DNA of 64,000 bases, taken from assembly GCF_022539315.1 (NCBI RefSeq), contig NC_066343.1:42484466-42548465 (forward strand), given 5' to 3'. Positions 23,592 through 35,400 of this stretch are shown piece by piece. Source of the stretch: Serinus canaria. Lineage: Eukaryota; Chordata; Aves; Passeriformes; Fringillidae. The translations under genes were made by a program, and so were the position numbers. A model generated the notes under the pieces. It was not told the origin of the DNA. It saw nothing but the letters and a program-made list of their open reading frames with translations, and ran no database searches. The stretch's first letter is position 1. Each line of letters opens with the position of its first letter.

Positions 23592-23658
23592 TGGAAAAAT
23601 TCCTTTGAAGTTTAGTCCCAGAATGATCCTGGGACTACATTGCAGAGGAATATTGCCA
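23592..23658. other. Long imperfect hairpin, pre-miRNA-sized
   Basis: Arms 23592-23621 and 23629-23658 are 30 nt each, separated by a 7-nt loop (AATGATC). Hand alignment of arm 1 with the reverse complement of arm 2 gives 24 of 30 identities, with an unbroken 9-bp stem nearest the loop (TAGTCCCAG/CTGGGACTA). Two of the mismatches in the inner 23 positions become G-U pairs in RNA. The fold is nearly symmetric, so a transcript from either strand would form it. It could be a small-RNA precursor, a relic of a palindromic transposon, or chance. No coding role is evident. Confidence 0.6.
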
Positions 23659-23699
23659 TTGTTTTTTGTGTTCCATTTCTGAAATAAAATCACTACTTG

Positions 23700-23880
23700 C
23701 TGCCGCTCCGAACCCTACTCTGGACATTATTGTGCAGTGATTTTGTAGCCTTTTGATTGTCTCATTGTCAGTGTGTACCAGGGCCATCTCCCGTTCGTGT
23801 GTGTGCGTGGGCACAGCCCCGTGTGCGTGTGTGCACACAGCGTCAGTCTGAAAGGCGCCGCCTGCGCTGCACAGGAGGTG
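23700..23880. other. Small intronic CpG cluster with GT-rich stretch
   Basis: Within an AT-rich intron, this stretch carries about a dozen CpG dinucleotides (for example in GCCGCTCCGAACC near 23703, CCCGTTCGTG near 23792 and GGCGCCGCCTGCGC near 23853) plus alternating GTGTGCG runs at 23797-23840. It is too short for a classical CpG island. It may be an orphan CpG-rich regulatory element or a local remnant of GC-biased conversion. Confidence 0.45.
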
Positions 23881-26160
23881 AATCAGAAATGGTGCTGCTC
23901 TCTAGGATGGTCATTCGCCTGCTTCCTACACCATCTCACCTGTCTTCTGCCTTGTAACCCTTTTCCGTAAGACTCACTCAAATACTTAGAGTTTGTGAGC
24001 AGCACATTCCTCATAGGATTGTTCCAGATGAGTTATTCAGGGAAAAATGTCTGTGTTTTCTTCTTAAATATGGATTCTTTCCAAGCAACAAACAACAATC
24101 CTGCCTGAGGCTGAGCGCACAATGTACTGAACTATGGACGTATTTTACTGTACCTAATGTATCACATTAATGATTCTTTATCCTGTACCTCTACAGAGAT
24201 AGAAAAAGGAGGTCTACATCACTGTACTGGGATGATTTCTTGATTTCTTGATTTGATTCTATCATGGGAATGGCCTATGGTGCTATTCTTTGCTGTATGA
24301 CATTTCCTGCAGAGAAAAGGCATTTCTTATTCAGGTGAAAGACCAACAGCTGTAATTACAGTAACTAAAATTTGTTACATAAGTAAGAAACTGTGCAGAA
24401 AGTTGGGGTGAGGATTTATTACTTTCTTCAATTAAAGTTGTCTGTAAGGTGTAAGACCTTTTAAGCAAAGTAATAGAAATGTTTCTGCACCCATTCCTAA
24501 TTATCTCTTACAATATGTTTGCAAATATATTAGAAACTATTTACAAATATCAATCTTAAAAATTAGTATTTTCAAATATATTAGTATTGAAATTACTTAC
24601 TGAATTATTTGGATAACTTCCTGTGTCCATTTTGTACTTGCAAGAAACACCATAAGTGTTTCCATAAAATATAGTTTTTGTGTATTTAGCATTAAAAAAA
24701 CCCCACCAAACCCAAAACAAAACATGCAGCCTCTTCTTTTTAGGGCTGTGGGAAATAAATGGTGATTTATAATCTCATACATAGACATGTGTGAAGAAAT
24801 ACAGACTCTCATCTTAAAATAACAGCAATAGGCTTAGTAACAGGCTGGACTGAATTGCAAACTCATGCCTTAGCTTTGGATTTAAGGGTCAAGATGCGGT
24901 TCTCTCATTTAATTGTCTGAGAAACCTGTGGTTTTCAAGCATCATAGAGCATTGTACAGTGTGCTATAGGAAAGTTTTATTTCTGGTTGCTTGGTTGGAT
25001 TACAGTACGCAAGGAAAAAAAAGATCGGCATATTGATGGCAGAATGGTCTTGAGGCAAAGCAAGAACATTGTGGCATCTGAGAAAAAGGTGGTCAGCCTT
25101 GCTGTAAAGAAGCCAGATAGCATAGGCTCTCATTTTGTGTCATCCTGGTTTTCGAGCATCTTGGTAAGCATATCCTCTTTGCCAAAGCTTTAAATAAATG
25201 TGAGTACATTTTCTGCTTAAGGATTCTTCCCATCATTAGTATCTCTGTCCTTCTTTAAAATGTTAGGAAGGATAGTAGGGGAAAAAAGTCAAATGGAACT
25301 TGAATAAATCCTAAATGCACAGATTTTTATAATTTTAATAATTATTTTTTTCTTCTTTTGTGAGGGAAAGGACTAAACTCAATGAAAGGTGGCTTTGAAG
25401 CTGATGACAAGTTTTCCTGTTGATTTTGATGAAAGTGAAATTGAGCCCAAAAGTCAGGACATTGAGATTTATGATCTAGATGCTTCTCTGATCTCTGTGT
25501 GCCACTCTATGATTCCAAGCTTCTGAGCTGCCCTCCCTCCATATTAAATCACCCCTAGCAAACAAAGAAAGCAATTTCTTTTGTACTTGTAGCAAGCAAA
25601 ACAGGCTTTATCAGCTTTCTTTGCCCTTGGACTCAAACTGGAAAAGGGCACTCAGTGTTTCACAGCATGATCTGTCCTGTCATGTGGATTATTGATAAAT
25701 ATCAAAGCAATTATTATGTGGTGGGATCACAACTGTCTTTTTCCAGACCACTGCTAAAAACCACTGCTGGTTTCATCCTTCTTAAGGGGTGCGTCTGTTA
25801 AAGGAAAGAGTGGGCATGGGAAAAGTTAGTTAATTCCTTTCTGAAAGGTTGGAAAAGCCATTAGCTATTTCATTAATTAGGTACACATACAGGGACATTT
25901 TTGTGAGTGATCTAGTGGAAGAAAACTTTCCTCTGTGAATGACGTACTCTTCATATAGAAAACTACTCTGCAAAAATACAAAGACTAATTTTCAGATTTA
26001 GTTGATCTACATTCAGAATTAGCAATGAGAAGCTCAAGATGTAGACAATTGCAGAATCCAGCTCTCGGCTGCAGATTCACCTGGCTTAGGTGTGACCTAT
26101 GAATATAGTCTCCTCATGTTACTTATGAAATCACTACAGAGAAATAGGCATTTTTATAGT

Positions 26161-26800
26161 GTCATGGATTCACTGAGGTTGGAAAAAGCACTTAAGATTA
26201 CTGAGTCCAGCTGGTAACATCATCTGCTCTAGCACTAAACCATGTCCCTAAGCACCACATCTACACTGTTTTCAAGTATCTCCAGGGATGATGGAGACTT
26301 TCCTGGGCATTCTGTTCCAATGTCTGACCACCCTTTCAGTGAAGAAATTTTTCTTAGTACGCAGGTGCAACTTGAGTCCATTTCCTATTGGCCTGTCCAC
26401 TGTTATTTGGGAGAATAAAATGGTGCCCACCTGGCTACACCCTCCTTTCAGGCTATGTAGTGAGTGATAAGGTCATTCCTGAGCCTCCTTTTCTCCAGAC
26501 TGAACAACCCCAGCTCCCTCAGCCAGTCCTCACAGGACTTGTGCTCCAGACCCTTCCCCAGCTCCATTGCCCTTCTGCGGACACCCTCCAGCAACTCAAT
26601 GTCTGTCTTGCAGTGAGGGGCCCAGAACTGAGCATAGGATTTGAGGTGTGACCTCACCAATGCTGAGTACAGGGGAACAATCCCTGCCCCGGTCTTGCTG
26701 GCCACACTATTCTGGGTACAGGCCAGAATGCCAGGGGCCTTCTTGGCCCCAAGACATACACACTGGCTCATGTTTGCCCAGCTGGGCCACTACTCCACCA
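26161..26800 (-). mobile_element. CR1 LINE fragment, antisense
   Basis: Starts with GTCATGGATTCACTGAGGTTGG, the reverse complement of a CR1 3' end, then CCATGTCCCTAAGCACCACATC and CAGTGAAGAAATTTTTCTTAG, all typical of antisense avian CR1. It continues into the reverse-transcriptase C-terminal region (about 26448-26771). The match fades after about 26790; the right edge is approximate. It is 5'-truncated, as is usual for CR1. Confidence 0.93.
26448..26771 (-). pseudogene. CR1 ORF2 reverse-transcriptase C-terminal remnant
   Basis: An open stretch of 107 codons on the minus strand contains the CR1 ORF2 C-terminal signature: [34 protein letters not shown] and [19 protein letters not shown]. The upstream polymerase core and endonuclease domain are absent, so it is not functional. 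The frame survived by chance or youth; no selection is implied. Confidence 0.88.
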
Positions 26801-29800
26801 ATAGGATCATTACTGTAATGTTTGATCCTCTCCTGACCTGGAACTGGGCAAAAATCTGGGCTATCCCTTTCAGCAATAGATTGGTAAAACCTGAAAAGCC
26901 ATCTCCTGTGCTTTTATTGCAACACTGTGAGTAATTACCACAGTGCTGCCTTTTCTACAACCTGGAATTAAATCAGGTTGTGTGAGGGTGATATCCTGGT
27001 GCCATTTAGCACAGGGTCACTTTTGAGATAGAGGTAATTTAAAGTAACTGTTTTTCTATGCTACCGCAGAAGCAAATAAAATATAAGCAAAATACAGTGC
27101 TTATATTTAAGTGTTAATCTAGTCTGTGAACATTTAATTTGCTCTCTTTCTATTCAGGTCAGTATGTAGATATTACATACAGTTCCAAACAGGTACTTGG
27201 GGCAAATAAGCAATTAAGTGAGTCTTACTGTTATTTATAGAAATGTTATTGGCACTGCAGCCACAGATACTGTTAATGTGCATGTATCCTTGCAGATTGT
27301 TCTGGATTATCTTTTTTATAAAATAAGGCATCCTTTTAAGTTTGAGAGAATTACAGTATTGGTTAACTACATAATCCATTCTTTAATTGATCACATTTCT
27401 AACCTTCCATGTGGATGACTGAACATTTACAACAAATTAATTAAATTGCCTAAAATAGCAAGGAAACCCTTGTTAGGATCCAGCAACTCCAGCTTCCAAT
27501 GGAAAAAAAAGAGTGGTTAATTATAGAAATTCAGATTACATTGTTCTTGCTCCATCTGCTCATAACTGTTTTTGGGTGTTTTTTCTTCACAATTAAATGG
27601 TAATTGTTGTTTTCAAATATTTCACAATTTAGTGCGGGAGCAGAGCCTGCTGTAAGGAGGTGTGTACATACAGTCCTTAACAAAAGGAAATCAGTTTGCA
27701 GTCATGGCTCTTTCAAGCTTGTTTGTTGAATTTCAGCAAGTAATTGATTTTACAATGTCTTGGATCTCCTCACAGTTGTAAAATCCTATGCCTGACTTAT
27801 TCATTTGTGAAAAAGAACCCAAACCCTGAATGTCCTTGGATGTCATCCCATTAAAATAATCAGTTTTACAACGTCTGTGTGAAGCAAGAAGACAGTGGCA
27901 TTTCACTGATGAAATATGGAGCATCGTCTGTTTTTTCCTGTTGCAGTGGTTCTGACCATCACCCTATTTTGACATTATGAATGAATTGTCAAAGTAATGA
28001 TTACCCTGTTGTATCAGTGTAAGGGTTAAAGAGAAAGGCATAAGTGTAGGAGATTAGTATTGAGAAATGGTATTTTTTAAAAGGTGAAATTCTTTCCATT
28101 ACAATTAGGATTTCATGCCACATTTAATTGTTATACCTGTGCTACTTCATCCTCTGATACTGTACCATACATATCAGTGTCCATTAGTCATGGAAAACCT
28201 AAAATTTACTGTCTGCCCTTTGCCAATCCCTCCTTTGAGACATGAGTGCCTTCTTTCTAAATGCAGAGGATGGGGTATGGAGGACTGGCCAATTGTAAGC
28301 CTCAGTCCCTGCTCCCTGACCTCTTCTAAGGGCAATGCTGGCCAATTTGTTCACCAAGCTCTTAGAGCAAGGGAAGAATAAAGAAAACCATCAGGTTCTG
28401 GTCAAGGAACCATTACTTACCTGATTTCCTAGTATGTTGACATTTCTGCTCCAATGTGTCAGTATTGTCAGGTGCTGTCAGGGACTGAGATTGTTGCATT
28501 GCTCTTTCCCAAAGTGTGGGCCAAGAAACGCTTTCTGGCAGCCTGTGAAAGACTGCAATAGCAATAGCAAAGTGCATCTTGACATCAAGAGCAAAAGGAT
28601 CTGTTCTTTCAACTGCAAATGTCAGCCAGGGATTGTGCACTGCAGAGAGCTGAACAGCTGCATGGGACTGGCTTTCTGCTCACAGTAGATGGATATCAGC
28701 ATTGTTGGATTTAATGGGTTTTGGATAGATTCAAAGTGCTAGAAGGACTTTGTGTAATTGCAGCATATTCTGTGCAGAAAGTGCTGACCATTATGACATT
28801 GTTTGGCATCAAACGCTGCAGAAAAAGGAAGCAGTATTTTCTAACTCATAATGATGTCCTGTACCTTTCCAAGTTTTTGTATTGCAGGGGAGCTATACTG
28901 GCCAATATTAACCCCTCCAGCAAGGAGAATTTTGATAGAAATACAGTTTTTCTAGGCTTGAACTATTACTATAATTTACAGTGCTCCTGATTTAAGAAGC
29001 TTACCTAAGTTCATGAAAGCATGTGGGATGAATATAAAGCTGAGTGTTGAGCAGAACTGCTAATTTATATGATCTGAAATAACTATGAAATGTATCTGTG
29101 TTTATGAATTTTACTTTTGATAAAATGCAGCAGCCTTTCCTGTAAAAAATGCTGCTGCCTTTTTCAGTTTACTTCCAAAATATGGTGCTGCTATCTTGTC
29201 TGCTGGGTAAATTTATTCCTTGTAAAATGCAGGGCTCTCCCAGGCCTGTCATGGCTATTCTGTTGCTTTTTGTTAGTTCCACTTGGGTACTGAATGTCCA
29301 GGGAAGCGTGAACTCTCCAAACTGGAATTTAGGAGAAAACCTTTTGTTCAGATGACCAGTAATATTAGATACAATACTGAAAAACTAGGCTCCTTATCAG
29401 CATAAATAGTCATGCTTCTGGTGTTTGCAAGTGTTTTTCTTCAGCAAGGTTGCTAGCTTCTCCAGTGCAGAATGTATGCCCATAATACACTTGTCATGAA
29501 GTAAGCTTCTTCTATTAATTCTGCTATCACATGAATCCCATTCAAGATTATGAAAAGTGATTTCATTTTTTCAGAAAAAATTCAGTCAACCTTGTGCAGG
29601 TCAGGACTTCTTGAAACAGTTGGCCATTTCCATCCAAAGTTCATGACCTGTTTTTTTCCAGTTTCACCCTTTATGAGTTTGTTGAAGTAGAAGATATATT
29701 TAACAAAAAAAAAAAAAAGTGTAGCGAATGGGATATGTGAAAGCAAAATAATAATTTACTGAGTATTTTTCTTTTCCTGTGAGTCAGGAAAGAACTGTTA

Positions 29801-32032
29801 GGCAGCTTGTATAAGCTTTCAACAAAGCTGTATCTGAATGAAGCTAAAAAACATCCACAACCTTGAGGCATTAGCAAGTCTAAATTACTATTCTAAATTA
29901 TGTTTCTAACAAGCTATAGAACTAATCATGACACACATATCAGGGGATCACAGATTAGGAGCCACAGAAATGAGCAAAGGTTTTCTGTTGTAAAATACGC
30001 TTATCAGGAGTTGTTCAGAACATCTGTACACACTGTGGCAATTAGGAGTGTTAAGGTTAATATTTCTGCTCATGTTGTTAAAAGATGAGCTGAGGACAAT
30101 CAAGAGAGGTTCAAATGCCAGCTTTCATAGTGTGCAGTATTTTTCTGATAGGTGCGCAGATGCATTTTAATTTGGTCCAAGATGCACCTTGGGTATGCTG
30201 GCTGTCTGTTAGTATAATAGAAAAAAGTAAGTATTACAAGTACGCCTAGGGCTTTTGATCTCTCTGCAATGACAGCAGAGGGTTTCTGCTTAGCAAAGAG
30301 GAAAAATCAGCATAGGCAAATGTGTGTGTGTTCCTGCTGTGATGTGCTCCCATTACATGCTAGTCCTTGAGCAGAGAAATTCCTAAATAACAGAACAGTC
30401 CGTACCTTTCCTCTTTTTATGTCTGTATTTAAGCCTGCAAGAGAACATCTAGTTCTCAGAGGACAGTTCCTCTGGAAGAACTTGTTACAGCTGCAGAGAT
30501 TAAAACAGAGATGCTACTTGTCATACTTGCCCCAAATAGATGTAATGCTACAGTAATAATAACACCAGTTCTTCCACAATTAAAAACTTTCTGTGTTTAT
30601 TAAGAGACTGAAATCAGGATGACAATGTGTAATAGTGCCATCTGGTGACCTTCTTTCAGATTGTGCCGTGAAAATATGTGATTCAACATAAGACATTCCA
30701 CTTAGAAATAAAACAAGCCTTTAGATTTAACTTTTTTTTAAATTCAAATTCCTTTGAAATTCAGAGTTATCAAGAGAAGATATTTTATCAGCTCATTAGA
30801 GATAAATGAGGTTATGCTGTTTAAGCATGTGTATAAAAAATTGGAGTGTTTGTTTCTCTAGTGATACTGATATTGAAAAAATACAATTTTAACGTATCCT
30901 GATAGGTGTATGTGTTTTCTTGCTTCAGCTGAAAACTGTGCCAGCCATTGAGTTTGATCAGGAATTCAGATTATTCTTAATGCTATAATGCTTGGTTCTT
31001 CAGCAAGTCAAATGACACCTCCTGTAGAGGCCAGCCTTGCTGTTGCTGATTAGGGCTGATCTGTCATGGCATTTGTCATAGGGCTTAATCTCCTGTGGGA
31101 GCAGCAGATTCTCCACGCTGCTGCAAGCCGTGTGGCTCTCAGTCTCTTCCTTGATCCTGAGATAATAGGGCTGAAGATCCTTTTCAACTTCTCAGCTGCA
31201 AAGAGCCACAAAAAAAAAAAAAAAAAAAAATACAGCCCCCTGGCTTTGCAGATGGGTCGCCTGGAGATCTCTGTATCCCTGCTGGGCCTGCTTAGAGACA
31301 AAACAAGAAATCTGATAATGCGTCAGCTAATTGCTCAGCAGCAGTTGGAAAACAAAAGATCATCTTAAACTTTTTCCTGAATATGTTTCCCATTTTCTCC
31401 ACCTACTTGTTTCTGGAGCGGGGCAGAGGTAAAGGAGACACGGTTGAGACCTAAAGTAAAAGAAACGATTGCATGTACACTGTTATTACTGTAAAATATG
31501 GTATCACATTTCCTGCTCTGTAATTATAGTAATTTGTAATAGGGAATGCCATTTACCTGTCTATGCAGATAATTAGTTATCCATGCTTTAGGCCAGAAAG
31601 CACTAAGTCCCATCACAGATCTGTCATCAGGTGTATTGTGTACAACAAATAAGTTCACATAAAGGCCCAGATTTTTGTGGGGTGATTTTCAGTAGGTTAC
31701 CAATGTTGCTAGTATGAACAGAAATGTGCAAATAAGTAACAACTTTTAGCAGGCAAGACTATACTCACAAACAGTGGTAAAAAAAAAAGCCCTGCAAAGT
31801 ACACATCAGCAAAAGTATTTTGTCCTTCAAGTCCTTAAATTCTGGAAGCCAGGCACCTTTGTTAAATTTTGTAAGCTTGAAAGACAAAATGAATGTAAAT
31901 TCTGGTTTTAGCTTTCTTTTGTTATTGAAGGAGTTTGATAGAATATACTGCCCTTCTGAGCACAGAGACTATAAGCAAGCTTATTGAAATAAACAGCTTT
32001 CATTAAAGTATCTCTAATGAGGTTCTCCATTT
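26801..32032 (+). other. SLC24A2: SLC24A2 intron 2, second segment
   Basis: AT-rich non-coding DNA. A 21-A homopolymer lies at 31210-31230. A GCAGCAGC/GCTGCTGC stem pair lies at 29127-29134 and 29151-29158. No exon of SLC24A2 or any other gene is recognised. Confidence 0.55.
31210..31230. repeat. Poly-A run, 21 bases
   Basis: Uninterrupted A homopolymer inside a moderately GC-rich patch (31040-31330). It may be the tail of a processed insertion on the + strand whose body would be 31040-31209, but I do not recognise a parent gene. Confidence 0.92.
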
Positions 32033-32440
32033 AGAATCACACCTGGGCTGAGGCTTACCTACCTCTGGAGATTGTCCAGACTCAGCCCACCTCGGGCAGC
32101 TCAGCTGCTATGGGTCGTGTCAGGGCCATACCTTGTTGAACTTAGGAACCTCAAAGGAGAGAGGATCCACACTGCCCTAGGAAATCTGTACCCCTGTTTG
32201 GCCACCCTCGTAGTTCAAAATAATTTTATTCCAAAGGCTAAGAAAAAATTTCTTGTATTTCAGTCCGTGCCATTGCCTTCTGTCCTTTCCCTGAGCACTG
32301 TTGAGGGGTCTGGCCCCTTTACACCCTCCTGTCAGGTCCTTATGCACATGTGAAAGCTGTCCCTGAACCTGCTCTGCTCCAGACAGACCAGGTCCAGCTC
32401 GCTCAGCCTCTCTTCCTATAACATGATCTGTTCTGCTTAC
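32033..32440 (-). mobile_element. Diverged CR1 LINE fragment, antisense
   Basis: Antisense CR1-like blocks: AGAATCACACCTGGGCTGAG at the 3' end, ATTTCTTGTATTTCAGTC near 32250, then CTCCTGTCAGGTCC and CTGCTCCAGACAGACCAGG followed by CTCGCTCAGCCTCTCTTCC near 32370-32415. These correspond to the antisense of the RT C-terminal coding region. It is older and more diverged than the copy at 26161, and both edges are approximate. Confidence 0.75.
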
Positions 32441-35400
32441 TACCCTGAACATCTAGAATGGAAGCAGGCAATTATTCTTTTCTTTCCTATGGGCAAATTT
32501 GAGAGTTCAGCCTCTTTCCTGAGGCTAAAAACTGTCAGTATTTTAAGGAGTTATTTTAATGTCTGGGTATTTTTTTTTTTTAATCCCACTAATAACTTCA
32601 TACTGAATGCCCTCATATTTGTTTTATATTTGAAATTAAAAGGAAGCAAGAAAGGAGATTAGTCTGAGTTGCATACACTACATCAAAGTAAGTATGTAGC
32701 AAGCAGAATTCTTGGTGTTAACCTCCCAGTCCAAAACCTCTATGTTTTTAGCCAGGACAACATCTGTTTATATATTGCGTATTAAGTGTTGTAGTTGCTC
32801 TTGCTCTAGATCAATGTTTTAGAATTCGCAGAAAAAAACTCATTCCAGTGTATTTCAGCTTAAATAACTGTTTGGAAAGGGCCAACTTGCTCTGCACAGC
32901 ACAAGGTTTGGGGGAATGATATGGAGAGTTAATGGTGATCTGGACTTTATGCTGCCTGTTTGTGGTATCCTAGCAAAAGCATCAAAAAATGTGTCTATGG
33001 AGAGGCCATAAAAGCTCATTAACTGATGTCTGTGAAGAGCATGGTATAAGCCAGAGGTAAACATGTTGTCCTTGTGCAGATGGAATGTGGATGAGTAGGG
33101 AATACAGTACTTTTCTTACAGGGCCAATAAGTAAAAGATGTTTGTTGAAAATGCTTGAGATATGTTACTTTTTAATAGCTCAAACCTATTCCTGCGGGTC
33201 ACTTTGGCTGTCTTGCTTGGGACAGTCTCATAGCTTTCTCTTGCTGAAGAAACCTTGAGTAGTGCAGAGATGAGTTGCTGAAAGAGATTGAGTTGAGATT
33301 GAGAGATTGATTTTTTTGAACAAAAAACAAGGTGCCCTAAAGCACCACTAATACCAAATTCTAGAACAGCTGATGTCCATTATAGAAATTGTTTTAAATC
33401 TCTGATTTCTGTTGTTTCATGAGCCTGGTATGAGATATCCTTGCAATTATGACAAAAAAAGTTTAACTGAGACTAGACCTACTTTTATTTTTTTTGCATG
33501 GTAGTATTTTAAACCAGTCAGCCTAATTGCAGTGTTGTGAAATTTTGCCTTTTTTAATTGTAGACATTTATATGAAATGGCAACAGTTAACATTTTGCTT
33601 GCAGAATCATACCTTGGTACCTGGCCAGCCATAGGAGAAAACATATGAAACAATGATGTGACTGTGTTCTGAAAGCAATTTGTTTACCTCCTCTCAAATC
33701 CCATAGAAAAATGTACCAATCTCTGATGAACTTTTCTTCAGGCACAACATAAAGAAGAACTAAATGAGCTGTTTGATTATTTTGTGCTGTCATGATGGGT
33801 GTCACAGAGGAAACCAAACACTTTCTCTGTGAGCAATCATAAGTATTAACTAGGACTAAGTCAGTGGGTCCATTTTCCATGGAAATGACATCTCATTGAA
33901 AACTTGGACTTTCAAGCCACTTTAAACAGCATTAAAATTCAGAGGTTTGCCCAACCTACCCCCATTTTATTTTTGGTTGAAATTACTTGTAACAGAGCTT
34001 ATTCCTGAGAAGCTAGTATTTTTCTTATGATATAAAAATAATTTTATTATCACATTTATTTTATTAACTGTTTCTTCTGATTTATTCTCTGAGCCTCACA
34101 GATTAAAATACTTTATACTGTATATATTGAAATACTTCATATACATTTATAATGCATTATATTTACTCACAGTTTCAGCAGCATTTTATTTTGGAAGGCA
34201 ATAAAAATACATAGAAAGCCACATGTGATTGCTTTCATGTACACTAAGATGAGATTTATCTGGCATAAGACTCTTGTAGTATGGATACTATGACCTGACT
34301 CTCTATAGTCCACAAATAGAAGTAATGAATCTGCAGCGCACATCTAAGACAAAAATTCCTGTGTCACACCAAGGAAGTGGTTTTTTATTCTGTGATGTGC
34401 AAGGAAACTATAAAGGTCCATCAGAGTTACATTACTACATTTAAACTTTCTCAGTGACCTGAGAAAAGTTTGTCTTTAATTATGTACTCTCTGCAAGGAA
34501 TGAAATGTCAATCAATTTCAGGGCTAACTTCAATTCATTCATAGTATCAGCTGGTTTCCTTCCAGTTACTGGACACTTAGGGTCTGACAATCCCTAAATG
34601 TCCCTAAACATCCTCTGAAAGAGACAGATAATCAAGCAGGTATGTGAGACATGAAGTGAGGAGCAATGAAGTGCTGCACTTCACCTTTTTAAGGCCCGCC
34701 TTATTCCCCAGGAAGGCTCTTCAGACATGGCTTCAGACTCAGTCCTCAGAAGAGTGATCCAGGTTGCTAATACAGGATTGACCTGTGTCTGGGATCCTTT
34801 TACCTAGCAACCATGATGGGCAGGTAGGATACAGTTTTCTGGCTAAGGTGTGGCAGGTGTTAGAATCACATTGCCATGAACTCTTAAATCAGACTGAATT
34901 TCAGTTATTGCAAGAAAGTGGCGCGTACCTTCAGTATCTAAATCACAGTGCCACAAGGAATTCAAGAATTCACAAAGATTTACCATCCCCTTTGTTCCAC
35001 AGCAGAAAGCACATCACATCAGAAAGAGTAGAAAGGATTAAAATAATTGACTAGCAATGAGTGATTGCCAAATTCAAACTGTAAATTATCAAGAGGTGGA
35101 AGAGGGAGTAAAAAAATCAGCTGGTAGATTGTTGTGGCATTGCTATGTTCTATCTTCTGTATGCTGATGATAGAAAAATATCCTAAATTTCTGCGAAAAT
35201 AGAACTAGTTTACCGAAGAGTTAAGCAAGATGAATGGCAGCTGTCAAGCCAAAGGGTTAATTTCAGTTTTAATGAGTTATTTAGGAATGGGCAGAATTTA
35301 TGCCTATGTCCTAAATACAGAAATATTTATAAGAAATCCTCTGTAGATACGCCAGTGCTTAAACTTCCGTAGATATGAGAGCACATTGTAAGCACTGGGA

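Larger units (their letters stand above)
14115..26160 (+). other. SLC24A2: SLC24A2 intron 2, first segment
   Basis: Starts with the GTTGGT donor. AT-rich, with no open frame resembling the NCKX2 cytosolic loop or alpha-2 repeat. A polyadenylation hexamer AATAAA lies at 14272-14277, shortly after the read-through stop. Other contents are short simple repeats (such as TTTC units at 18724-18746), an octamer motif ATGCAAAT at 19274-19281 next to a 9-bp stem at 19245-19266, a long hairpin at 23592-23658 and a CpG cluster after it. Some of this is probably regulatory, but that needs conservation data. Confidence 0.6.
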
